From Christensenellaceae bacterium (GTDB lineage: Bacteria; Bacillota; Clostridia; Christensenellales; DTU072), in the NCBI GenBank assembly GCA_031260775.1, contig JAISKW010000165.1, positions 1-21,102 on the forward strand: DNA of 21,102 nucleotides, read 5' to 3'. Positions 8,223 through 16,800 of this stretch are shown piece after piece. Position numbers and translations under genes: made by a program. The notes below the pieces were generated by a model. It had not been told where the DNA came from. It saw only the letters and a program-made list of their open reading frames with translations, and ran no database searches. Numbering within the stretch: the first letter of the stretch is position 1; each line of letters begins with the position of its first letter.

Positions 8223-9737
8223 TTAGTCTAAGTTATCCAAATTTGATACGAGCGGGTTTTCGCTCGCAATTTTCATTTCTTCCTCATCGCAATATTTTTG
8301 CAGCATTACGGAGGATTTTTCAACCGTGGCTATTACTCCCGCGCCGCCTAAGCATCCGCCGGGGCACGCCATACCCTCCAAAAGGTAGCCGTTATACTTG
8401 CCGGCTTTTGCCATAAACAAGAGTTTTTTACACTCCGCAAGCCCTTCGGCACGCGCTGTTTTTATTCCGCGCGTCGGGTGTTTTGCTTTAATCACTTCGA
8501 TAATCGCATCGGCGACTTTGCCGCTTTTTGCAAACGCTTTGCCGCCTTGCGACGCCGGGAAAATTTGTTCCTCGGTTTCGGGTTCAAGCGCGCTTGTATC
8601 GATAATGCCGCATGCGTCCATCATCCCCAAAAGCTCCTCGAACGTCAAAACGAAATCAACGTCGCTCCGCACGCTTGCACGGCTTGCCTCAAGCTTCTTT
8701 GCCGAACACGGCCCGACAAATACAACCTTACAATCGGGGAACTTCTTTTTCAAAAGCCGCGCCGTTATGACCATAGGGGTTAAGGACATCGAAATTGTGT
8801 TTTCAATTTCGGGAAAGTTCTTCCGCGCCATAGACGCCCATGCCGGGCAGCACGAGGTTGCCATAAACGGAATTTCGTCCGGAACCTCTTTAATGAATCT
8901 CTCCGCCTCGTCAACTGCGGATAAGTCCGCGCCGACCGCAACCTTTAACGCATCCTTAAAACCTAATATTTTCAGAGCCGTGCGGAGCTTTCTGAAGTCC
9001 GCACCCAATCGATATTGTCCTACGAACGACGGAGCTACCGCCGCGTAAACCGCAACGCCCGACTTGATTGCGTGGATTAGCTGAAAAATTTGCCCCTTAT
9101 CGGCTATCGCGCCGAACGGGCAGTTGACTATGCACATACCGCACGACACGCATTTTGTTCTGTCGATACTGGCACGACCCTTGTCGTCACTTTTCATCGC
9201 GTTCACTCCGCATGAGGCGGCGCAAGGGCGTTCTTGTTTGATGATTGCATGGTACGCGCAAGCCGAAACGCACTTGCCGCACTTAATGCACTTCGCTTCG
9301 TCAATAACGGCTTTTTTATCTTTTGTCGAAACGGCGTCCGCAGGACACACCGCTTCGCACGAACGGGCTAAACAGTTTCGGCACGCATCGGTAACCGTAA
9401 CGGTCTTTTCGGGGCACCTATTGCACGCAAACTTGATAATGTTAACAAGTGGGGGGTCGTAGAATTTATTGGCAATCGCGCTTTCGTTGACGCCGTCCGA
9501 TACGGGGGCGTACGTCGTATAACCGCGCGCGGGCAAGCCCATTGCAAGGCGGATACGCTCGGCGATAATCGCGCGCTCTAAGAAGATACTGTCGCGGTAC
9601 GACTCGGTTTCTCCGGGAAGAATCTTGTACGGCAGATTTTCGATGCGGGAATAATCGCCGCCCTCGTACGCTAAACGGGCTACCTCCGTAAAAACGGTTC
9701 GCCGTATTTTAGTTATTCTGGGTTTAACTACTGCCAT
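8223..9737 (-). CDS. [FeFe] hydrogenase, group B-like, with ferredoxin clusters
   Basis: The 504-residue protein combines an iron-sulfur N-terminal region with an [FeFe] hydrogenase H-cluster domain. The region at 105-206 has cysteine groups for several [4Fe-4S] clusters: CNRC, CRNC with two later cysteines, CIKCGKCVSAC, CAASC and CVSCGMCIVNC. The H-cluster motifs are TSCCPAW (294-300), GPCSAKKLE (342-350) and EGMACPGGCLGGAG (454-467). TSCCPAW, GPC in place of MPC, GGAG in place of GGG, and the opening ITKIRRTVFTEVARLAYEG point to group B (B1/B3), not the bifurcating or uptake group A. It would exchange electrons between ferredoxin and protons or H2, but group B roles are poorly known. There is no signal peptide. 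No HydE, HydF or HydG maturation gene is in view, so maturation must be encoded elsewhere. It lies between nagB and alr with 7 to 8 base gaps. Confidence 0.92.
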   Translation of the reverse strand: MAVVKPRITKIRRTVFTEVARLAYEGGDYSRIENLPYKILPGETESYRDSIFLERAIIAERIRLAMGLPARGYTTYAPVSDGVNESAIANKFYDPPLVNIIKFACNRCPEKTVTVTDACRNCLARSCEAVCPADAVSTKDKKAVIDEAKCIKCGKCVSACAYHAIIKQERPCAASCGVNAMKSDDKGRASIDRTKCVSCGMCIVNCPFGAIADKGQIFQLIHAIKSGVAVYAAVAPSFVGQYRLGADFRKLRTALKILGFKDALKVAVGADLSAVDEAERFIKEVPDEIPFMATSCCPAWASMARKNFPEIENTISMSLTPMVITARLLKKKFPDCKVVFVGPCSAKKLEASRASVRSDVDFVLTFEELLGMMDACGIIDTSALEPETEEQIFPASQGGKAFAKSGKVADAIIEVIKAKHPTRGIKTARAEGLAECKKLLFMAKAGKYNGYLLEGMACPGGCLGGAGVIATVEKSSVMLQKYCDEEEMKIASENPLVSNLDNLD

Positions 9738-9745
9738 TTATGTAT

Positions 9746-10468
9746 TTACAAAAGGGATGCCGCGGCGGTATCGAGGATTACGGTTAAATCCCTGTGATAT
9801 TTCAGCGCGCTTGCGGGGCATTTCGTGTCGGGTTCGTCGTTGACAAGCTCCTTAACCGCGTTCGCTTTGCCTACTCCGCTTGCGAGGAGAACTATTTTTT
9901 CGGCGCGGAAAATGTCCATAATCCCCATTGTGACCGCCTCGGAGGGAACCTCCTTTTCGGAACTGAAGAACCGTGCGTTCGCCATTATGGTGCTTTTCGT
10001 GAGCGCAACCTTGTGCGTTACGCTGTCAAACGGTGTGCCCGGCTCGTTAAAACCGATATGACCGTTATTGCCTAAACCTAAAAGCTGAATGTCCTGAGGT
10101 TTCTTTTTAAGAAATTCGCTGTATTCCTTTGAGGATTTGTCCAAGTCATTTGCGTTTGCATCGGGGAAATAGGTGTTTTTTAAGTCGATATCAACCTTCG
10201 AAAAAAGGTTTTCTTTCATAAACAGGCGATAGCTTTGCGAATGCCCCTCGGGCAAGCCTACATACTCGTCAAGATTAATGCTTTCGGCATTTTTGAACGA
10301 AACAAATCCGCTTTTGTAGTACTCGGTCAGTTTTTTATAAAGCCCGAGCGGCGTGCTGCCGGTGGCGAGTCCTAAGCGTGAGTTCGGCTTTTTCAATAGC
10401 GTTTCCAGAAAAATAAGCGCGCCTACTTCGCTCATTTCCTCATATCCGTTTGTGATTATCAGATGCAT
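9746..10468 (-). CDS. nagB: Glucosamine-6-phosphate deaminase
   Basis: NagB converts glucosamine-6-phosphate to fructose-6-phosphate and ammonia, feeding amino sugars into glycolysis. LATGSTPLGLYKKL (34-47) is the phosphate-binding loop. INLDEY (65-70) carries the catalytic D67, and GLGNNGHIGFNEPGTPF (131-147) holds the catalytic H137 and E142. The N before GHIGF is the form I recall from Bacillus-type NagB, not the aspartate of the E. coli enzyme. At 240 residues it matches the short Firmicute form and lacks the E. coli C-terminal extension. It follows asnB after 47 bases and precedes the hydrogenase by 8 bases. No NagA or NagR is in the window. The upstream region has a TAAAAT 11 bases before the ATG and no Shine-Dalgarno. 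Confidence 0.95.
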   Translation of the reverse strand: MHLIITNGYEEMSEVGALIFLETLLKKPNSRLGLATGSTPLGLYKKLTEYYKSGFVSFKNAESINLDEYVGLPEGHSQSYRLFMKENLFSKVDIDLKNTYFPDANANDLDKSSKEYSEFLKKKPQDIQLLGLGNNGHIGFNEPGTPFDSVTHKVALTKSTIMANARFFSSEKEVPSEAVTMGIMDIFRAEKIVLLASGVGKANAVKELVNDEPDTKCPASALKYHRDLTVILDTAAASLL

Positions 10469-10515
10469 TTACAATTAAAATTTTACGCTATTTTGCAACT
10501 TGAGAACAGTTTAGT

Positions 10516-12120
10516 TTATTTACCCGAATCGCCGTAGTTTTTAAGTACGCGCGCGGAGGGGTCGTTAACATTGCAGTTTTCCCACGTTTTGTTGGGCATC
10601 CAAAAATCGTCAACTAAATCGGCATGCCCGGGGTAATATTTTTCGAATATTTCGCGGTATAGGAGGCTTTCCTTAGTAAACGGTGTTGCGTGCGTATATT
10701 TTGCCGCCTTTTGTTTGAATTCCTTATCGGTATACTGCGCTTCGGCGTATTCCTTCAGATAGTCCACAAGCGAGTGCCCCACGGCATCGGAGAACGCCGC
10801 CTTTTGGCGGTACAGGATTTCGGTCGGCAAATAATCGCCGTGCTTATCCCCCTCGAACGCCTTACGCAGGAGATATTTCCCCATATTGTATGTGTTGAGT
10901 TTTTTTGTGGGGTCAATGCTCATTACATACTCCACAAACGCTATATCGCCGAACGGCACGCGCGCTTCGATTGAGTTTGACGAAATGCAGCGGTCGGCGC
11001 GCAAAACGTCGTACATATAAAGTTCGCGGATTCGCTTTGCCGATTCCTTTTGGAACTCCTCGGCGTTGGGGGCGTAATCGGTATATTTATATCCGAAAAG
11101 CTCGTCGCTGATTTCGCCGGTCAAAAGCACTCGGATGTCGGTTTTTTCGTGAATTTCCTTGCAGATAAGGTACATACCCATAGATGCACGGATTGTGGTA
11201 ATATCGTACGTTTCGAGGGTATAAATGACTTTTTCAAGGCTTTTCAGAACGATATCTTTATCGATGTAGATTTCGGTATGGTCGCTTTCGATATAATCGG
11301 CAACGATTTTGGCGTATTTGAGGTCAATCGCGTCGGTGGTCATACCCACGCCGAACGTACGGATTTTTTTGCCGTTAGTTTCCTTGTAGTATTTGGCGGC
11401 GATTGCGCAAACAAGCGAACTGTCCAACCCTCCCGAAAGCAAAAAGCCTACGGGGGTATCGGCTTCCAAACGCTTCAAAACGCCCTCGGTTAAGAGTTTG
11501 TTGATTTTTTTGTAAATTACGGCGTGGTTGTCCTTGTTGTACGCCGCAACCTCGGAGATGTTGTTGTAGCAGACGAATTCGCCGTCCTTATAGTAGTGAC
11601 CGGGAGGGAAAGGCTTTACGTTGTCGGTCAAGGACAAAATAACCTTTGCTTCGGAGGCGAACATAATTTTGCCCGATTTCGAATATCCGTAAAAAAGCGG
11701 ACGGATGCCGATTGGGTCGCGCGCGGCAACCATTTTTTGCGAGCGGCGGTCGTAGATGACGATTGCGAATTCCGCATCGAGCATTTTGAACATTTCAACG
11801 CCGTATTCCTCGTAGAGGGGCAAAATGACCTCGCAATCGGAGTTCGAACGGAATGAGTAGCCGTCCTCTATGAGTTTGTCGCGGAAGATATGGAAGCGGT
11901 AAACCTCGCCGTTGCAAACGGACAGGTTCCCCTTTAGCGAGAACGGCTGCATACCCAAGGAGGATAAGCCCATAATAGCCAAACGGTTAAAGCCGATATA
12001 GCCGCCCTTAACGGTTTCGATGTACCGGGCGTCGGGACCTCTGCCGTAAGTTTTATCGAACGCGGCATTGATTTCCTGCAGCGTTACGTCGTTTCCTTCG
12101 TATCCTATGATTGAACACAT
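10516..12120 (-). CDS. asnB: Asparagine synthetase, glutamine-hydrolysing
   Basis: AsnB makes asparagine from aspartate, ATP and glutamine. The N-terminal class II amidotransferase domain starts with the nucleophile C2 (MCSIIGY) and contains RLAIM (46-50), CNGEVY (69-74) and SDCE (94-97). The synthetase domain has the ATP-pyrophosphate loop SGGLDSS (229-235), LTGEISDELFGY (333-344) and ARVPFGD (386-392). The C-terminal NDPSAR (519-524) block is typical of AsnB rather than of AsnB-like secondary-metabolite enzymes. At 534 residues it is slightly shorter than E. coli AsnB. It is the first gene of the minus-strand cluster, divergent from the flippase, with a good TATACT nine bases before the ATG. 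Confidence 0.95.
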   Translation of the reverse strand: MCSIIGYEGNDVTLQEINAAFDKTYGRGPDARYIETVKGGYIGFNRLAIMGLSSLGMQPFSLKGNLSVCNGEVYRFHIFRDKLIEDGYSFRSNSDCEVILPLYEEYGVEMFKMLDAEFAIVIYDRRSQKMVAARDPIGIRPLFYGYSKSGKIMFASEAKVILSLTDNVKPFPPGHYYKDGEFVCYNNISEVAAYNKDNHAVIYKKINKLLTEGVLKRLEADTPVGFLLSGGLDSSLVCAIAAKYYKETNGKKIRTFGVGMTTDAIDLKYAKIVADYIESDHTEIYIDKDIVLKSLEKVIYTLETYDITTIRASMGMYLICKEIHEKTDIRVLLTGEISDELFGYKYTDYAPNAEEFQKESAKRIRELYMYDVLRADRCISSNSIEARVPFGDIAFVEYVMSIDPTKKLNTYNMGKYLLRKAFEGDKHGDYLPTEILYRQKAAFSDAVGHSLVDYLKEYAEAQYTDKEFKQKAAKYTHATPFTKESLLYREIFEKYYPGHADLVDDFWMPNKTWENCNVNDPSARVLKNYGDSGK

Positions 12121-12129
12121 TATCCATTA

Positions 12130-12157
12130 AGTATATATTTTATACGGAAAAAGTAAA
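12130..12157 (-). promoter_or_regulatory. Probable asnB promoter with very short or no leader
   Basis: On the minus strand TATACT lies at 12135-12130, preceded by TTTACT at 12157-12152, which matches four of six positions of the -35 consensus with a 16-base spacer. Only nine bases separate the -10 from the asnB ATG at 12120, so the message would start at or within a few bases of the start codon. Confidence 0.5.
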
Positions 12158-12190
12158 TATGCGGGTAATTTACGGACAGGAGAACTGCAT

Positions 12191-12262
12191 TGTCATTCTG
12201 CGACTTCGCGCAGAATCCATTTTTATAAGGATTGAACCCTGCGACTCCGCGCAAGGTGACAA
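12191..12262. repeat. Foldback (REP/MITE-like) inverted repeat, about 72 bp
   Basis: The element begins TGTCA and ends TGACA, and its two arms meet near AATCC and GGATT around TTTTATAA. Each arm is itself a small palindrome. In the left arm ATTCTGCG (12195-12202) pairs exactly with CGCAGAAT (12209-12216). In the right arm CCCTGCG pairs with CGCAAGG apart from one mismatch. This two-arm design resembles dispersed intergenic palindromes of many anaerobe genomes. Only one copy is in this window, so dispersal is inferred. It lies 20 bases before the flippase start and could affect either divergent gene. Confidence 0.6.
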
Positions 12263-12282
12263 AATAACGCGTTAATTATGCA

Positions 12283-13566
12283 ATGCTGCAAGTTGCACAA
12301 ACTAACCGTGTGCGGAATAAGGGCGGCTTTTTATCATCGACAATATGGCTATATGTACTCAAGCTTTCGGGGGTAATTCTGCCGCTTTTCACCGTGCCGT
12401 ATATCACAAGGGTGTTAGGCGTTGAAACCTACGGCACTTACACCTTCGTTAACGGCTTTACCGCTTACTTCGTGCTGTTTATCGATTTCGGATTCATTTT
12501 GTCCGCAACAAAAGCCGTAACCGAGCAGCAAAGCAACAAGGAGGCGTTGAGTAACGTCCTTTGCTCCGTGACATGCGCAAAGCTTCTTATTTCCGTTGTG
12601 AGTATTGCAATAGCCGGGCTGCTTTGCTTTATCGTTCCCGCGCTTCAAAAAAACTTTTGGTACGCGTTTTTATCCGTCGCCGCCGTCGCGTTCACCTCTT
12701 TAGCTCCCGACTTCTTTTACCGCGGCTTAGAGCGTATGCAGGGCGTTGCACTCCGATATCTCCTTGCACGAGGCACCGCAACCGCGCTCGTCTTCGTTTT
12801 TATCAAAGAACCTAAGGACTTAATTCTGCTGCCCGCATTTAACGCCGGCGGCGAAATTTTAGGCGCGGTTATGGCGTGGAGTGAAATTATTTTCCTGCAG
12901 AAAATCAAACTCAAAATCCCGCCGTTTACGCATATCATCGGGGCGATTAAAGACAGCGCGAAATACTTTTATTCCCGCTTTGCAATTGCCGCTTATACCA
13001 ATACGAACGCGTTTGTAATAGGTCTGTTTTCGCCTATTCAGGCAGGGCTTTTCGGCATTGCCGTTTCGGTTGCAGGCTCAATAAAGGGCGCGTATGCGCC
13101 GCTGTCCGACAGCCTGTTCCCGTATATGGTGCGAAGTAAAAACTTTAAGGCACTTCGCATATTATTGCTGTTCAGTATCCCGTTATCGCTTGTTGTGGCG
13201 ACTTTACTATACTTTTTAGCTCCGCTCATCATTCGAATAATCGCCGGAGAGGGATACGCGGCGGCAGTACCGCTTTTGCGGCTTTGCATACCGTCGGTGA
13301 TAATCGCCTTGCCGTATTATCTTTTGGGCTACCCCGCATTATCGCCGTTAGGGCTGTCGCACAAGGCGAATTCCTCGGTAGTTTGCGCCGCTGTTTTTCA
13401 CCTTTTCGGTATAGGAATCCTTGCGGTTTTCGGGCGGATTACTCCCGCAAGTTTAATTTTGCTGACCCTCGTTACCGAGTCAATCGCGCTGTCTTTGCGG
13501 CTGTATTATTTGCTGTCCTTTACCCGAAAAACTCATAAGGGTGCCTTTTTTGTAACAAGCGGATAA
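12283..13566 (+). CDS. Wzx-like oligosaccharide flippase / polysaccharide biosynthesis protein
   Basis: This 427-residue integral membrane protein has about twelve hydrophobic segments. It carries the family N-terminal block VPYITRVLGVETYGTYTF (38-55) after a first helix near 20-38. Such RfbX/Wzx proteins of the MATE-like superfamily flip undecaprenyl-linked glycans to the outer face of the cytoplasmic membrane for capsule or wall polysaccharide. No glycosyltransferases or other polysaccharide genes are adjacent, so it is an orphan here. The ATG at 12283 has no Shine-Dalgarno and leaves a basic cytosolic N-terminus before helix 1. A later GTG at 12310 is a possible alternative start. A foldback repeat lies just upstream. 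Confidence 0.85.
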   Translation: MLQVAQTNRVRNKGGFLSSTIWLYVLKLSGVILPLFTVPYITRVLGVETYGTYTFVNGFTAYFVLFIDFGFILSATKAVTEQQSNKEALSNVLCSVTCAKLLISVVSIAIAGLLCFIVPALQKNFWYAFLSVAAVAFTSLAPDFFYRGLERMQGVALRYLLARGTATALVFVFIKEPKDLILLPAFNAGGEILGAVMAWSEIIFLQKIKLKIPPFTHIIGAIKDSAKYFYSRFAIAAYTNTNAFVIGLFSPIQAGLFGIAVSVAGSIKGAYAPLSDSLFPYMVRSKNFKALRILLLFSIPLSLVVATLLYFLAPLIIRIIAGEGYAAAVPLLRLCIPSVIIALPYYLLGYPALSPLGLSHKANSSVVCAAVFHLFGIGILAVFGRITPASLILLTLVTESIALSLRLYYLLSFTRKTHKGAFFVTSG

Positions 13567-13610
13567 TGTCAAACGGAAATGCGGCATACCACCTATTTAA
13601 GGAAATGCGT

Positions 13611-13616
13611 TATAAT
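13611..13616 (+). promoter_or_regulatory. Perfect -10 (TATAAT) eight bases before the HMA gene
   Basis: TATAAT at 13611-13616 is followed by eight bases and then the ATG at 13625, so transcription would be expected to start at the start codon. No convincing -35 was found about 17 bases upstream. It may drive the HMA gene and, nine bases further on, dnaE. Confidence 0.45.
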
Positions 13617-13624
13617 AAAAGGGT

Positions 13625-13834
13625 ATGGCAAACAAAGAATTTGTAATTAGCGGAATGTCCTGCAACGGGTGCGCTGCGGGGTTAGAATCGGCATTAAAAA
13701 GAGCGGCGGGAATCAAAAGCGCGAGGGTTAGCTTCCCCCAAAAATCAGCGGTTGTGGAGTATGACGAGAGCGTTATTTCGGAAGAAGGTATTAGCAAGGT
13801 TGTGGACAAGGCGGGCTTCGAAATAGTAAAATAA
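13625..13834 (+). CDS. CopZ-like heavy-metal-associated (HMA) domain protein
   Basis: This 69-residue protein is a single HMA ferredoxin-like domain. The metal-binding loop is GMSCNGCA (10-17), with cysteines at 13 and 16. The rest keeps the family pattern: a strand AARVSFPQKSAVVEYD-like block near 33-49 (here SARVSFPQKSAVVEYD) and a final GFEIVK. Such proteins bind Cu(I) or a similar soft metal and hand it to a P-type ATPase or regulator. No CopA ATPase or CsoR repressor is nearby. The ATG is preceded by a TATAAT 8 bases away rather than by a normal Shine-Dalgarno. dnaE starts nine bases after its stop, an unusual pairing that suggests simple co-transcription. The metal specificity is not shown by the sequence. 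Confidence 0.85.
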   Translation: MANKEFVISGMSCNGCAAGLESALKRAAGIKSARVSFPQKSAVVEYDESVISEEGISKVVDKAGFEIVK

Positions 13835-13843
13835 CGGTTCTTA

Positions 13844-16800
13844 ATGATTCATTTGCACAATCATACCGAGTTCAGCCTCCTTGACGGGGCGGCGGGGTAC
13901 AAAAACTTAATTAACAAAGCAATTTCCGACGGCGCAAAGGCAGTGGCGGTTACCGACCACGGCAATATGTACTGTGCCTACGATTTTTGGAATTTCTGCC
14001 AAGGCAAACCAATAAAGCCGATTATCGGTTGCGAGGTATACACCTGCGCAAACCGTTTCGATAAAAGCGCGCGGATTGACGAAAAACGGTACAGTCACCT
14101 CATCTTGCTTGCAAAAAACGAAACCGGCTACAAAAACTTGTCGCGGATTTCCTCAATCGGTTGGACGGAGGGCTTCTACTACAAGCCGCGCGTTGACCCC
14201 GAAATTTTAAGGAAATATTCGGAGGGTTTAATTTGCCTCTCCGCATGCCTTGCAGGCGAAATTCCGCAACGGTTGTCGGAACGTTTCGACCCCGAGGAGA
14301 TGCTCGGCGAGGGCGAGCGCGAAAAGCGCAAAGAAGAAGCTTTCGCATCGGCTTGCGAATACGCGGAGCTGTTAAAGGATATTTTCGGCGCGGAAAACTT
14401 TTACATCGAAATTCAAAACCACGGCATTTTGGAGGAAAAAAAGGTTATCCGTCCTTTAATCAATGTGGCGCGCGCGGTCGGCGTAAAAATTGTAGCCACG
14501 AACGATATCCATTACGTAAACAAAGCGGACAGCGAAATGCAGGACGTAATGCTCTGCATCCAAACGCAGGCGAAATACGACGACACCAACCGTATGCGCT
14601 TCGAAACCGACGAATTTTACTACAAAACCACCGAGGAAATGCGCAAGACATTCTCGATGCTATCGTCTGAAGAATGGACGGAGGCTGTCTCCTCAACCGA
14701 AGAAATTGCGGACAAATGCGATTTTAACTTTGTAACCGTCAACAACACAGACCCGCAAAAGGTATACCAAATTCCGCACTACGAGTGTCCGAATGGCTTG
14801 AATGCCGACGAGTACCTGAGGCAACTCTCATACGCGGGGCTATCCCGCCGATACGGCGAATTAAGCGATATTGTTAAAGCGCGCGCCGAGGAGGAGTTAA
14901 GCGTAATTATCGAGCTTCACTTTGCCGAGTACTATCTTGTTGTGTGGGATTTTATCCACTGGGCAAAGCAGAACGATATTCCCGTAGGCGCAGGGCGCGG
15001 CTCGGGAGTCGGCTCGATAATCGCGTACGCAATAGGAATAACAAACGTTGAGCCACTGCAATACGATTTAATTTTCGAAAGATTTTTGAACCGCGGTCGC
15101 CCCGATATGCCCGATTTTGACTTGGATTTTTGCACGGACCGCCGCGAGGAGGTCATCGAATATGTCAAGCAAAAGTACGGCGCGGACAGAATAAGCCAAA
15201 TTATCACATTCGGAACGCTGCAAGCGAAAGCCGCAATCAAAGACGTTGCGCGCGTTTTCAGCGTGCCGTATTCCGAAACGTCCAAGCTCACAAAGCTTGC
15301 CGAACAGTCGCTTGCGCCGAAAGATACCGTAACAAAACCGAGCGGCGAAAAGGAGGAGGTTCAGCGGCATTTGAAGGATATCTTAAACCGCCCCGACATT
15401 GCTAAGGAGCTATGGGATTTGTTCGAGGACAGTCCCGTTTACAAAAAGGTGTTCGAAATCGCCGCCAAAGTTGAGGGTTTCCCGCGTAACACGTCGGTGC
15501 ATGCGGCGGGCGTTGTAATTTACCGCGACCCGGCACTCGACTCGTGCCCTCTTGCTAAAAACGGCGAGGACGTTACCACTCAGTACGCAAAGAATCAGGC
15601 GGAGGCGATAGGGCTTGTTAAAATGGACTTTTTAGCCCTTATAACCCTCACCGACTGCAAACTTGCCTTTGATTTTATCAAGAAACGGTACGGCGTTGAC
15701 GTCGATTTTTCTAAATTAGGTTACAACGACCCCGAGGTTTTTGCGCAAATCGCAAGCGGCGACACCGATGCAATCTTCCAGCTCGAAGGCGGGGGAATGA
15801 AAAAGTTCGTAAAAAGCTTCCGACCCGAACGAATGGAGGATATTATCGCCGGCATCTCACTCTACCGCCCCGGGCCTATGGACTACATCCCCGAGTTTTT
15901 GGAAAACCGCAAAAACCCCGCGGGCATCAAGTACGACCACGAGCTTTTGCGCGGCATTTTGGACGTTACCTACGGCGTTATCGTCTATCAGGAGCAGTGT
16001 ATGAAAATTACACAGGTTCTTGCCGGCTACACTATGACCGAGGCGGATAAATTCCGTAAGGTAATTGCGAAAAAGAAGAAAGACCTTATGGCGTATCAGC
16101 GCGAGAAGTTCCAAAACGGATGCGCCGCAAACGGTATTTCGGCAGGGCTTGCGACACTCATTTTCGACAAAATGGAGAAATTCGCCTCGTATGCGTTCAA
16201 CAAATCGCACGCGGCGGCGTACGCGGTGCTAAGCTACGAAACGGCATTTTTAAGACGGTATTACAACTTAGAGTTCATGACCGCCGTTATCAACAACCGA
16301 ATAAGCAAAGCGGAGGAAGCGAGCAAGTACTTGCAGTTTGCAAGCGACAAAGGCATAAGTATGTTGCCACCCGACGTAAATAAGTCCGATGTGAAATTTG
16401 CCCCGGAAGGTAAAGACGGCATCCGCTTCGGCTTAGCCGGCATTAAGAACGTCGGTGAGGCGGCGGTTGATAAAATTATCAGCGAGAGGGGAAAGGGGGA
16501 TTTCCTCGGCATTTACGACTTTTTAGAACGCATGGGTACGACTACCATTAACAAACGGATGATGGAAAGCCTTATCAAGGGCGGCGCGTTTGATTTTACG
16601 AAAAAAACGCGCAGAACGCTTCTTAATAATTTTGAAAAAATAATCGCAAAAATCGACGCGCTTCAAAAAAACAAGGACGAAAATCAGTACGATATGTTCT
16701 CTATCTTCGAGGACACCACTAAAAGCGGAGAGGAGAAATTTCCCTACTTCGAGTACCCCGAGGATGACAACCTAACAAAGTTATCAAACGAGAAAGAGGT

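Noticed and set aside
14233..14670. Long frames overlapping dnaE in other registers, such as a 145-codon plus-strand frame
   Set aside because: They have arginine-rich low-information products and lie wholly inside the clear dnaE reading frame.
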